Notes under the pieces: model-generated
What the model was told of the DNA's origin: nothing
The model's input: the letters and a program-made list of their open reading frames with translations, nothing else
Database searches by the model: none
Made by a program: the position numbers and the translations under genes
Part shown: positions 1-6,843 of the stretch, one piece after another
How the letters are laid out: each line of letters begins with the position of its first letter
Position numbering within the stretch: position 1 is the first letter of the stretch
Assembly: GCA_905233335.1 (NCBI GenBank)
Contig: CAJOED010000029.1
Span: 1 to 17,742, forward strand
Length of the DNA: 17,742 nt
Reading direction: 5' to 3'
From: an uncultured Synergistales bacterium
GTDB lineage: Bacteria > Synergistota > Synergistia > Synergistales > Aminobacteriaceae

Positions 1-6
1 AGTATG

Positions 7-723
7 TTATCTGACATGCCACGTTACCGATCCCATTCTGAAATTATTTTCGTCCATAAAGCTGTCCTGCACTTCTTCTGGTGTCATCGTTGAAGCATCT
101 CCGACGTGAAGCTGTACTATTTCTCTGTCGCGTAAGTTTCGCAGCATATCATCAAAGACCTCACGAGGCCAGCCCAGTTTCCTCCGTAAGTCGCATATGC
201 GCACAAAAATTCTTCCGTTGTTGAGTTCGTCGAACGCCGCCCGGAATTTTGCTTCTGTACACTCTCCCGGTAATGACGGCACAGAAACTTTCACCGTCTC
301 AATCTCCCTCAACGGCAGCAACAGAACGCGGGCATCGAGAGCTTCATTGAGTATGATTTTTGCGCGGCCTTCTTCTACAAGACTATTTATTATCTTTTGC
401 ACATCTGATTTTATCAGTGGAAGACGGCGGGCAATGTCTTTCGGGCTTTTGGGTTTCTTCTCCGACAATATAGCGATAACAAGTTCTGAAGAGTCGCACG
501 GCGTAAGTATATATAACGCACGTCCTTTTGAGTGGAAAATAAATCTGTCCTCAAGAAGCGGCTCTATTTTTCTGCGGACTACAGTCGCACGAAGACCTGT
601 TTTCAGGCCAAGCTCAAACCTCAATTCGGGACTCATGAACGAAGGCAGACTTCTGACAGTAACAAAGCCTCTGTGTTCGTCAAGTATATTTTGAATGACA
701 TCGGCTATATTTTTTTCCGGCAT
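7..723 (-). CDS. Hypothetical protein with three winged-helix-like domains
   Basis: The 238-residue protein is soluble, with no signal peptide or membrane segment, and I do not recognise a named family. It reads as three units. Residues 1-77 form a helical segment ending in a wing-like stretch (FIFHSKGRALYIL). Residues 78-140 give a clear winged-helix pattern, with SPKDIARRLP as the likely recognition region followed by VQKIINSLVEEGRAKI. Residues 158-238 form another such domain (VRICDLRRKLGWPREVFDDM, then LRDREIVQLHVG). This suggests a DNA-binding or protein-protein adaptor role, which is inference. The ATG at 721-723 is preceded on the minus strand by AAAGGAGAAA with about 10 bases to the start, which supports this start. 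The gene is divergent from rsmH and is not part of its operon. The gene and its start are well supported; the function is unknown. Confidence 0.8.
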   Translation of the reverse strand: MPEKNIADVIQNILDEHRGFVTVRSLPSFMSPELRFELGLKTGLRATVVRRKIEPLLEDRFIFHSKGRALYILTPCDSSELVIAILSEKKPKSPKDIARRLPLIKSDVQKIINSLVEEGRAKIILNEALDARVLLLPLREIETVKVSVPSLPGECTEAKFRAAFDELNNGRIFVRICDLRRKLGWPREVFDDMLRNLRDREIVQLHVGDASTMTPEEVQDSFMDENNFRMGSVTWHVR

Positions 724-775
724 GTATGCATTTCTCCTTTCGCGTGAAAGTTATTATTGTTGATGGATAACTGTA

Positions 776-804
776 ATTTTATCGCAGTGTTATCATATTA
801 ACAA
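776..804 (-). promoter_or_regulatory. Putative sigma70 promoter of the winged-helix gene
   Basis: Read on the minus strand, TTGTTA (799-804) and TAAAAT (776-781) are separated by exactly 17 bases, about 50 bases upstream of the start codon at 723. Each hexamer is two mismatches or fewer from consensus. The -35 lies inside the first copy of a duplicated motif that also carries a plus-strand -10-like element, so the two strands' signals overlap. This is a sequence pattern only. Confidence 0.4.
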
Positions 805-814
805 AAAGTGAAGG
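788..814 (+). repeat. Direct repeat, copy 1 (promoter/Shine-Dalgarno module)
   Basis: This segment resembles 969-994. Both start with an extended -10-like element (TGTTATCAT here), continue with the identical 16-base core ATTAACAAAAAGTGAA (797-812 here), and end in a Shine-Dalgarno-like GG. It lies about 180 bases upstream of the second copy and precedes a short ORF starting at 825 or 828. It may be a duplicated rsmH leader or one flank of an inserted segment. Confidence 0.6.
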
Positions 815-827
815 ATAAAATTCTGTG

Positions 828-980
828 ATGCTGTCTGCTATGGAGGCACACAACACCCGAATTTTTTTGCGGGTAGTGGATTTATGCCCGTTGTCGGCTC
901 ACACTCTCGGCCATAGCATAAGACCCGTAATGCTTTCTGTAATCTGTGCACACTTAGCGATAGTGAGTTGCTATAATTAA
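828..980 (+). CDS. Doubtful 50-codon ORF between two leader repeats
   Basis: The ATG at 828 (or the in-frame GTG at 825) is preceded by AAGG (811-814) at 10-13 bases, in the same arrangement that precedes rsmH. The ORF runs 50 codons, and its TAA (978-980) lies inside the second repeat copy. The product is mixed, with hydrophobic and cysteine-containing stretches (SIRPVMLSVICAHLAIVSCY), and resembles no family I know. It is not MraZ, which often sits at this place in dcw clusters. The same DNA contains inverted repeats, so it could equally be untranslated leader, a dispersed repeat or decayed sequence. Confidence 0.2.
   Translation: MLSAMEAHNTRIFLRVVDLCPLSAHTLGHSIRPVMLSVICAHLAIVSCYN
969..977 (+). 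promoter_or_regulatory. Putative extended -10 promoter of the dcw operon
   Basis: TGCTATAAT is a perfect extended -10 (TGnTATAAT) located 26 bases before the rsmH start. It would give a short leader of about 20 bases containing the Shine-Dalgarno sequence. No convincing -35 is seen 16-18 bases upstream, which extended -10 promoters can tolerate. The site lies inside a duplicated segment. Confidence 0.45.
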
Positions 981-994
981 CAAAAAGTGAAAGG
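969..994 (+). repeat. Direct repeat, copy 2 (rsmH promoter/Shine-Dalgarno module)
   Basis: This is the second copy of the module at 788-814. It has an extended -10 (TGCTATAAT), the identical core ATTAACAAAAAGTGAA (976-991), then AAGG placed 8 bases before the rsmH ATG. This copy looks functional because the AAGG sits at a normal distance from a well-supported start codon. Confidence 0.6.
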
Positions 995-1002
995 CAAAAA
1001 TC

Positions 1003-1878
1003 ATGCATCATGAACCTGTAATGCTCTCTGAAGTTCTCGAACTCATCACCGCACACACACGACGCGCAAAAATTCTTGACGGCACACTCGGACTCGGCGG
1101 ATACTCTGCTGCATTCCTCGAACGCTTCCCGGACTCCCGTGTGCTTGGCCTCGACCGCGACGAGAGCGCAATATCCTTCTCACGTGAACGCCTCAAGGAC
1201 TACCCGAACTTTTCAGCGGTGCACATGAATTTCGGTGAGCTTGCAGAACTCAATGAAGCGTTTGATGTCTATGTGTTTGATCTGGGAGTGTCGAACATGC
1301 AGATAACTCTTCCCGAACGAGGCTTTTCGTTTCAGAACGACGGACTACTCGACATGCGCATGAACTCAAACGATGACTCCGCACCGACTGCCGCCGACGT
1401 GTTACGCAATTCCGACGCAAAGACCCTCGCAAAAATCTTCAGGGACTACGGAGAAGAACGATACGCCGACACCATCGCACGAGCCGTCAAGCAGAGCAGG
1501 ACACCCATAACTACAACAACCGACCTCGTGAACGTCATACGCCGGACACTTCCGCAGCCCATACAACGCAAAATGGGAACTCACCCGGCTCGGAGGGTAT
1601 TTCAGGCGTTGCGCATTTACGTAAACGATGAGGCCGGAGAACTCGAACGCTTACTCTCTGCATTCCCGAAAATTTCACCTCGTGAAGCACTGATAATTTT
1701 TGTTGCATATCATTCACTTGAGGATAGAATAGTCAAACACACTTTCAGGCAGTGGCAGAATGAGGGAAGGGGAAAAATCATCACGAAACACCCGATGACA
1801 CCATCAGAAGAAGAAACAGCTCGTAACTACAAGGCGAGGAGCGCAAAATTAAGGGCATTTTGTACTAATAAAGACTAG
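1003..1878 (+). CDS. rsmH: 16S rRNA (cytosine(1402)-N(4))-methyltransferase RsmH
   Basis: RsmH (MraW) uses S-adenosylmethionine to methylate N4 of C1402 in the 30S P site. The 291 residues are slightly shorter than the usual 300-315. The SAM-binding motif DGTLGLGGYSAAFLE starts at residue 26. Further family motifs follow: VFDLGVSNMQ (usual DLGVSS), RGFSFQNDGLLDMRMN, HPARRVFQALRIYVNDE from about residue 194, YHSLEDRIVK around residue 236, and the C-terminal ARSAKLRAF. The start has AAAGG 8 bases upstream, and the N-terminus MHHEPVML matches the family. It is the first gene of the dcw block, where mraZ commonly precedes it but does not here. Family assignment is secure. Confidence 0.97.
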   Translation: MHHEPVMLSEVLELITAHTRRAKILDGTLGLGGYSAAFLERFPDSRVLGLDRDESAISFSRERLKDYPNFSAVHMNFGELAELNEAFDVYVFDLGVSNMQITLPERGFSFQNDGLLDMRMNSNDDSAPTAADVLRNSDAKTLAKIFRDYGEERYADTIARAVKQSRTPITTTTDLVNVIRRTLPQPIQRKMGTHPARRVFQALRIYVNDEAGELERLLSAFPKISPREALIIFVAYHSLEDRIVKHTFRQWQNEGRGKIITKHPMTPSEEETARNYKARSAKLRAFCTNKD

Positions 1879-1957
1879 GTATTTTTAGCATTATGTGATA
1901 TTATTTTCACGTAAAAATTTCAAAAATTTCACAGAAAGGAAAACGGAGGCGGGGAGA

Positions 1958-2338
1958 ATGCGCAAAAACAGTTCAGGAAGAATCACAATAACGATAAAAT
2001 TTATAGCGGCTTTGACAGTGATTATCGGGCTGGTAATAGGACTCGGCATTCTCAGGTTTCACGCGGCAAGGCTTGCGTATTATCTTGAGTCAGTCAATCA
2101 ATCCATACAGAAATATTCAGATGAAGAAGTCGTTTTGCGTCAGGAACTTTCGGCACTTGTAGCACCGATAAGAATATACTCGTACTGCAAGGAAAGTTTA
2201 GGGATGCAGAAGGTAGTGAAGGCTGAAACTCTCCCCGTACACATGCGCAATGAAGGGCTTGCGGCCTCGCGTAAAACTGTAACTCCGAACAACGGCGGCT
2301 GGCGTTCAAGTCTTGCGTGGCTTTTCGGCGGAAGGTAG
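1958..2338 (+). CDS. ftsL: FtsL-like cell division protein
   Basis: This is a small bitopic membrane protein of 126 residues. It has a basic N-terminus (MRKNSSGR), one membrane helix at about residues 13-32 (FIAALTVIIGLVIGLGIL), then a heptad-like coiled-coil region (about 33-70) and a low-complexity basic tail. Size, topology and position between rsmH and ftsI fit FtsL, which pairs with FtsB (DivIC) and FtsQ and activates FtsWI at the septum. FtsL sequences diverge strongly, so the call rests mainly on architecture and synteny. An in-frame ATG at 1895 would add 21 residues, but the start at 1958 is preceded by ACGGAGGCGGGGAGA, a strong Shine-Dalgarno, and gives the expected short cytoplasmic tail. 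The 79-base gap after rsmH shows only AT-rich sequence. Confidence 0.82.
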   Translation: MRKNSSGRITITIKFIAALTVIIGLVIGLGILRFHAARLAYYLESVNQSIQKYSDEEVVLRQELSALVAPIRIYSYCKESLGMQKVVKAETLPVHMRNEGLAASRKTVTPNNGGWRSSLAWLFGGR

Positions 2339-2341
2339 TTC

Positions 2342-4021
2342 ATGGCTTCACGTCGCAAAGGCAGAGCAGGCAATCCCTGGATACTGTTCGTATTATTTTT
2401 CACCGTAATCAGCGTTACCCTCGTAGCAAGGCACTGTTACCCGAATCCACGAATCGTACAGCAATCACAGCATCAATACTGGCGGAAAGTTCCGCTGAAG
2501 TCCACGCGCGGAATAATTCAGGACGTGAAAGGCAATGCGTTAGTGATTTCCGAAACAATGCCGGCGTTCGCAATAGATCCCTCAATGGTAAAATCTTCTG
2601 ACCTCGAAAAATTATCACAAGTCCTTTCTGCTGACACAATAGAAAAAATCGCTTCACTCATGGGAACAAAATCCCGCTTCTTGTGGCTGAAACACAAAGT
2701 CCCGGAAGATGAAGCCGCAGTCTACAGAAACCTCATGCGTGAAATCCGCGCAATTCGCAGGATAGATGAGCCTTACAGAAAATACACTAACCAGCGTCTT
2801 ATGTCTCACATTCTCGGCTTCTGCGACAACGACAACAAAGGCCAGGCAGGAATCGAACAGGCTTGGGACAACACGCTCTACAATCCTCCCGGACAAAAAA
2901 TCGTGGTGCGTCGTCCCGGAAGTCAGGCGGCAACACTCTTTGAGCAGGACACAGAACACAGAACAGTAACGCCCGTAATCACTCTCACGCTCGACAGCAG
3001 AATACAGTACGTCGTCGAAAAGCACCTCTTCAGGACAGCAGAGAACGAACGCGCAAAATGGGCTTCCGCTGTGTGCATCAATCCGAACACGGGAGAAATT
3101 CTCGCAATGGCAAGCTACCCGACGTACAACCCCGACAACAGAAAGAGCCTCACACTTGACGCACTGTCGAACGCGGCAATCAGCAGGGGATATGAGCCGG
3201 GGTCAACGTTCAAGCCCATATACTTGAGCATAGCACTCGAACGGGGCTGGGCAAAGAAAGACGAAATATTTTTCTGTCCCGCAAAACTCAAAGTAGCAGA
3301 CGGCTTCATCAGGGAGTCGGATGCCCGCGTTGCACTCGGAAACATAGACACGGCACACCTGCTCATAAAGTCATCGAACGTCGGAATGGCACAAATAGGA
3401 ATACGCGCAGAGAGAACGAAAACTTATGAGAGCCTTCAAGCGTTTGGTTTCGGGCGTGAAAGCGACGTAGAATTACCCGGAGTCGCAAAAGGCATTCTCC
3501 CTTACCCGGAAAACTGGCGCGGCATTACTCCGGCAAATATCGCTATCGGTCAGGGCTTGGCCGTTACCCCGTTACAGCTCACTACGGCAATGGCGGCTAT
3601 CGTCAACGGCGGAAAGCTCATGAGCCCGTACATCGTGAAGGAAGCTGTGAACTCATCGGGCGAACTCGTCTACAGGGGAGAGCCTAAAGTCATGCGGGAA
3701 GTCCTCACGCCGGAAACAACAGCATGGATTCGTGCGGCAATGCGTCGGGTCATCACAGAAGGCACCGGCAAGAGGGCGGCGACGACGATAACGAACGTTG
3801 CAGGGAAGACGGGAACGGCACAGGTTGCGGGCAAAGGCGGATATGCGGCGGGTAAATACGTCGGGTCATTCATAGGTTTCTGGCCGTATGAAGATCCCAA
3901 GTACCTCATGCTGATAGTGATAGGCGAACCGTCAAACGGAAGGTATTACGGCGGTGAAGTTGCTGCTCCTGTGTTCAAGTCGATAGTTGAGGAAATGGCA
4001 GAACTCGAATATTATTCATGA
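2342..4021 (+). CDS. ftsI: Peptidoglycan D,D-transpeptidase FtsI (class B penicillin-binding protein)
   Basis: FtsI (PBP3) cross-links septal peptidoglycan in the periplasm and is anchored by one N-terminal helix (about residues 12-30). The N-terminal dimerisation region includes the RGIIQDVKGNALV motif. All three penicillin-binding motifs are present: SxxK as S288-T-F-K291 within YEPGSTFKPI, SxN as S344-S-N346, and KTG at K489 within AGKTGTAQVAGKGGY. At 559 residues it is typical in length, and it has no C-terminal PASTA repeats, which argues against SpoVD- or PBP2x-like proteins. It starts 3 bases after ftsL with GGAAGG upstream, so the two are probably translationally coupled, as expected for divisome partners. 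Confidence 0.96.
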   Translation: MASRRKGRAGNPWILFVLFFTVISVTLVARHCYPNPRIVQQSQHQYWRKVPLKSTRGIIQDVKGNALVISETMPAFAIDPSMVKSSDLEKLSQVLSADTIEKIASLMGTKSRFLWLKHKVPEDEAAVYRNLMREIRAIRRIDEPYRKYTNQRLMSHILGFCDNDNKGQAGIEQAWDNTLYNPPGQKIVVRRPGSQAATLFEQDTEHRTVTPVITLTLDSRIQYVVEKHLFRTAENERAKWASAVCINPNTGEILAMASYPTYNPDNRKSLTLDALSNAAISRGYEPGSTFKPIYLSIALERGWAKKDEIFFCPAKLKVADGFIRESDARVALGNIDTAHLLIKSSNVGMAQIGIRAERTKTYESLQAFGFGRESDVELPGVAKGILPYPENWRGITPANIAIGQGLAVTPLQLTTAMAAIVNGGKLMSPYIVKEAVNSSGELVYRGEPKVMREVLTPETTAWIRAAMRRVITEGTGKRAATTITNVAGKTGTAQVAGKGGYAAGKYVGSFIGFWPYEDPKYLMLIVIGEPSNGRYYGGEVAAPVFKSIVEEMAELEYYS

Positions 4022-4061
4022 TATTTTTCACATAAAACATAAAAAAGGAAGGTAGAAAAAT

Positions 4062-4226
4062 TTGGGCGCAAGTTTTGTTGATGTCCTGAACTTTATACGG
4101 GCAAAAGGTGAAAGCGTAAAAGTCCGTGCAAAGTATCAGGATTTTTTTGTTGATGATGTAATTTCTGACAGCAGGGACGTAAAGCCGGGTACATTATTCG
4201 CGTGTATTGCGGGCATAATTTCGTGA
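4062..4226 (+). pseudogene. murE: 5' fragment of murE, separated from the rest by a frameshift
   Basis: A TTG codon at 4062, with AAGGAAGGTAG 9 bases upstream, opens a frame that encodes the missing N-terminus of MurE. It contains VISDSRDVKPGTLFACIAG, the substrate-binding domain-1 signature that MurE and MurF share; the murF copy in this window reads ATDSRDVIPGGAFVALEG. The frame runs into TGA at 4224-4226 after 54 codons. Homology continues in another frame from GGG CAT (4211-4216), giving GHNFVSSAEERGA. By comparison with MurF, four residues are expected between the IAG and GH motifs, so a deletion rather than a single-base slip is the simplest reading. It could be a real mutation or a sequencing or assembly error. 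Confidence 0.75.
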
Positions 4227-5503
4227 GTTCTGCGGAAGAGCGCGGAGCTTGTGCGTTGTTGTGCGAACGTGAAGTGGACTCCCCACTCCCTCAAATTATC
4301 GTCCCGCGTGTGCGTGATTATCTCGGTGAAGTTGCTGCTATCGTTTACGGACACCCGGCAGAAAAATTATTGATGGTCGGCGTTACCGGCACTAACGGCA
4401 AAACTACAACGACATACATAACACGGAGCATTCTGCAGGCGGCAGGTATTCGCACGGGGCTTCTTGGGACAATCATAGAGAGCGACGGCCTCACAGAAAA
4501 AGACGCTGACAGGACAACCCCGGAAAGCTGTATAGTTCAACGACAGCTCGCTAACATGGTCAAGAACGGGTGCGGGGCCTGCGTCATGGAAACGTCATCT
4601 CACGGGCTGTACTTGGGACGCTTGAAGGGAGCGCGCTATGATGTTGCTGTGTTCACGAACTTATACCCGGAGCATCTCGATTTTCACGTGAATATGCAGA
4701 ATTACTTTGAGGCGAAAAGATTACTCTTCACGACGTACACAAAAGAAAACTTCACGGGCGCGGCAAATTATGATGACGAGTACGGCAGAAAGTTAGCCGC
4801 TGAATTTCCCGGCCAAGTGCGCGGTTTCGGTTTGAGTGAGGGAGCAGAGTCGCGGGTAACGAGTTCACGAACTACCCTCAACGGCACGGACTTGGTGATT
4901 AATGGCTCACTCAATCTTCATTCTCCCCTCGTCGGCGATTTCAACATCATGAACGTATTGTGTGCTGTTACGGCTATGCGTGGTCGTGTCGATGATGACG
5001 CAATAATACGCGGCGTTGCGAATGTACCTCAAGTACCCGGACGGCTCGAACGTATCGACCTCAACAACGGAGCATGTGTGTTCGTGGATTTTGCGCACAC
5101 ACCGTCAGCACTACGGAGCGTACTGGGCACAATTCGCCGGTTGTCAGGGAATGAGCGTCGTATAGTGTCGGTGTTCGGTCATGGCGGCGGAAGATACCAG
5201 CAGAACAGGCCGGAACTCGGTAAAGCGGCATCGGAATTTGCGAACGAGATAATCATCACTTCCGACAACGCACGCGACGAAGACCCGGTGAAAATCGCAG
5301 AAGCTATTGCGGGCGGGGCAACGATACCATACAGAATAATGACCGACAGACCCGAAGCCGTGAATTATGCGCTCGACAGCCTGAACGCGGGAGATATTCT
5401 TGTGATTACGGGAAAAGGCCCCGAAAAGTTCATAACGATAAAGAATCACAAAATACCCTTCAACGACGCTGAAGCAGTAAAAGCATGGAGGGATTCGCAC
5501 TAA
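4202..5503 (+). CDS. murE: UDP-N-acetylmuramoyl-tripeptide synthetase MurE (main part, frameshifted N-terminus)
   Basis: MurE is the cytoplasmic ATP-dependent ligase that adds the third amino acid (meso-diaminopimelate or lysine) to UDP-MurNAc-L-Ala-D-Glu. Visible motifs, numbered from the GTG at 4202, are the ATP site TGTNGKTT at 62-69, DRTTPES, the METSSHG segment, NLYPEHLDFH, the likely carbamylated lysine K172 in YFEAKRLLF, and VDFAHTPSALRSVL. The third-residue specificity loop reads SDNARDEDP where diaminopimelate enzymes usually have DNPR; the arginine is kept, so diaminopimelate remains the likelier substrate. The GTG at 4202 has no Shine-Dalgarno and would lack the domain-1 DSR motif. 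The true start is most likely TTG 4062 in another frame, so as read the gene is broken. It overlaps murF by one base (TAATG). Confidence 0.88.
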   Translation: MYCGHNFVSSAEERGACALLCEREVDSPLPQIIVPRVRDYLGEVAAIVYGHPAEKLLMVGVTGTNGKTTTTYITRSILQAAGIRTGLLGTIIESDGLTEKDADRTTPESCIVQRQLANMVKNGCGACVMETSSHGLYLGRLKGARYDVAVFTNLYPEHLDFHVNMQNYFEAKRLLFTTYTKENFTGAANYDDEYGRKLAAEFPGQVRGFGLSEGAESRVTSSRTTLNGTDLVINGSLNLHSPLVGDFNIMNVLCAVTAMRGRVDDDAIIRGVANVPQVPGRLERIDLNNGACVFVDFAHTPSALRSVLGTIRRLSGNERRIVSVFGHGGGRYQQNRPELGKAASEFANEIIITSDNARDEDPVKIAEAIAGGATIPYRIMTDRPEAVNYALDSLNAGDILVITGKGPEKFITIKNHKIPFNDAEAVKAWRDSH

Positions 5504-6843
5504 TGAACATGAAACTTTCTGAACTGTTCGCGAATGTTCCTGATGAGTTCGCAAATATGGAGTTCCCTTCACACTTGGCCACCGACAGCAGAGACGTAAT
5601 ACCGGGCGGGGCATTCGTTGCTCTTGAGGGTGAGAAGACAGACGGCCATAAATACATCCCGCAGGCCATCAGCAACGGAGCAGGGTTAGTCATCGTGAGG
5701 AAGGGCAAAGCTCCCGCAAATATTTCTGTTCCCGTGATAGAGCTTGACGACCCAGAAAGAGATCTTGCGCATGTTGCTTCACGAAAACTACGGGCACATG
5801 AACTTCACGACATCATAGCGATAACCGGCAGTGTCGGCAAAACTACGACGAGAGCAGCACTCCAGCAGGTGTTGTCGTCGCGCTTCAGGATACACGCCCC
5901 CGAAAGGAGCTTCAACACTCTCATAGGGTGCACGGCTACGATTATGGCAATGCCGCTCGAAACGGAGATATGCATTCTTGAGTTCGGCGCAAACAAACCG
6001 GGAGAGATACGCGAACTTTCCGAGTATTTTCCGCCGACAATCGCAATATTGACCGCTGTAGCTCCTGTTCACCTTGAGGGTTTCGGAAGTGTTGAGGGAG
6101 TTCTTCAGGAGAAATTAGAGATTACACGTCCGGCCTCAATCAGCAAAATAATCTACAACAACGACAACGAATATTTGAGCAGCGCATTCAAGTACGTGGT
6201 GAAGTCTATGGGAGTCGGTGAGAATAAGGACGCTGATTTTGTGATAAGCCATGACACGTCGTATAACACGCTCCCGTTGATGTCGTTCGTCGTAGCTCAC
6301 AGACCCACGCAGGAGATCGCACGCTTCACCGCAAGGATATGGGGAAAACATAACGCCGTACCTCTTGCGCTTGCTTCTGCCACTGCTCACGAACTCGGCA
6401 TGACCCTTCAGGATTGCGCTGATGTTGTCGGTGAGTTTCAGGCTCTTCCGGGGAGGGGAAGAGTAATCATTCTTGACGGCGGGCACAAGTTCCTGGTTGA
6501 TGACGCATACAACGCTAACCCTGCCTCAATGAGAGCATCACTCGAAACATTCGCGAATGTCAGGTGTTCCGGGAAAGTTGCGGTGCTCGGAGAAATGCGC
6601 GAACTCGGCGAAAATTCAGTGAGTTATCATGCAGAACTCTCACCGTTGCTTGCTGACATAGAACACGTAATACTCGTCGGCGATATTTGGCGCGAGGCCA
6701 TGAAGGGCGGAGATTATGTCTTTGCTGATGACTGGCACGCGGCACTTGATGAGCTGAAAAAAATTAGTGAGTGGCAGGGACTTCTCGTGAAAGGCTCTCA
6801 CAGTATCGGGCTTGAACATATCGTCGGGGAATTTGCAGAATGA
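5503..6843 (+). CDS. murF: UDP-N-acetylmuramoyl-tripeptide--D-alanyl-D-alanine ligase MurF
   Basis: MurF joins D-Ala-D-Ala to the UDP-MurNAc-tripeptide in the cytoplasm, completing the pentapeptide. It has 446 residues, a normal length. Domain 1 carries D28-S-R in ATDSRDVIPGGAFVALEG followed by EKTDGHKYI. The ATP site is ITGSVGKTTTRAAL with K113. Also visible are ERSFNTLIG, LEFGANKPGEI, VAPVHLEGFGSVEGV, DAYNANPASMRASLETF and a C-terminal KGSHSIGLE. An in-frame ATG at 5485 exists, but the ATG at 5503 has GGAGG about 11 bases upstream and overlaps the murE stop as TAATG, so coupling favours 5503. It overlaps mraY by four bases (ATGA). Confidence 0.96.
   Translation: MNMKLSELFANVPDEFANMEFPSHLATDSRDVIPGGAFVALEGEKTDGHKYIPQAISNGAGLVIVRKGKAPANISVPVIELDDPERDLAHVASRKLRAHELHDIIAITGSVGKTTTRAALQQVLSSRFRIHAPERSFNTLIGCTATIMAMPLETEICILEFGANKPGEIRELSEYFPPTIAILTAVAPVHLEGFGSVEGVLQEKLEITRPASISKIIYNNDNEYLSSAFKYVVKSMGVGENKDADFVISHDTSYNTLPLMSFVVAHRPTQEIARFTARIWGKHNAVPLALASATAHELGMTLQDCADVVGEFQALPGRGRVIILDGGHKFLVDDAYNANPASMRASLETFANVRCSGKVAVLGEMRELGENSVSYHAELSPLLADIEHVILVGDIWREAMKGGDYVFADDWHAALDELKKISEWQGLLVKGSHSIGLEHIVGEFAE

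Noticed and set aside
197..694. 165-codon open frame on the plus strand
   Set aside because: It is opposite the winged-helix gene, has no Shine-Dalgarno and has serine/arginine-rich composition typical of an antisense shadow.
856..873. CCCG-T-rich loop-CGGG as a terminator
   Set aside because: The T-run is in the loop and not after the stem, so it cannot act as an intrinsic terminator on the plus strand.
1895..1957. Longer FtsL start at 1895
   Set aside because: The extra 21 residues lack a Shine-Dalgarno, while the ATG at 1958 has a strong one and gives a normal FtsL length.
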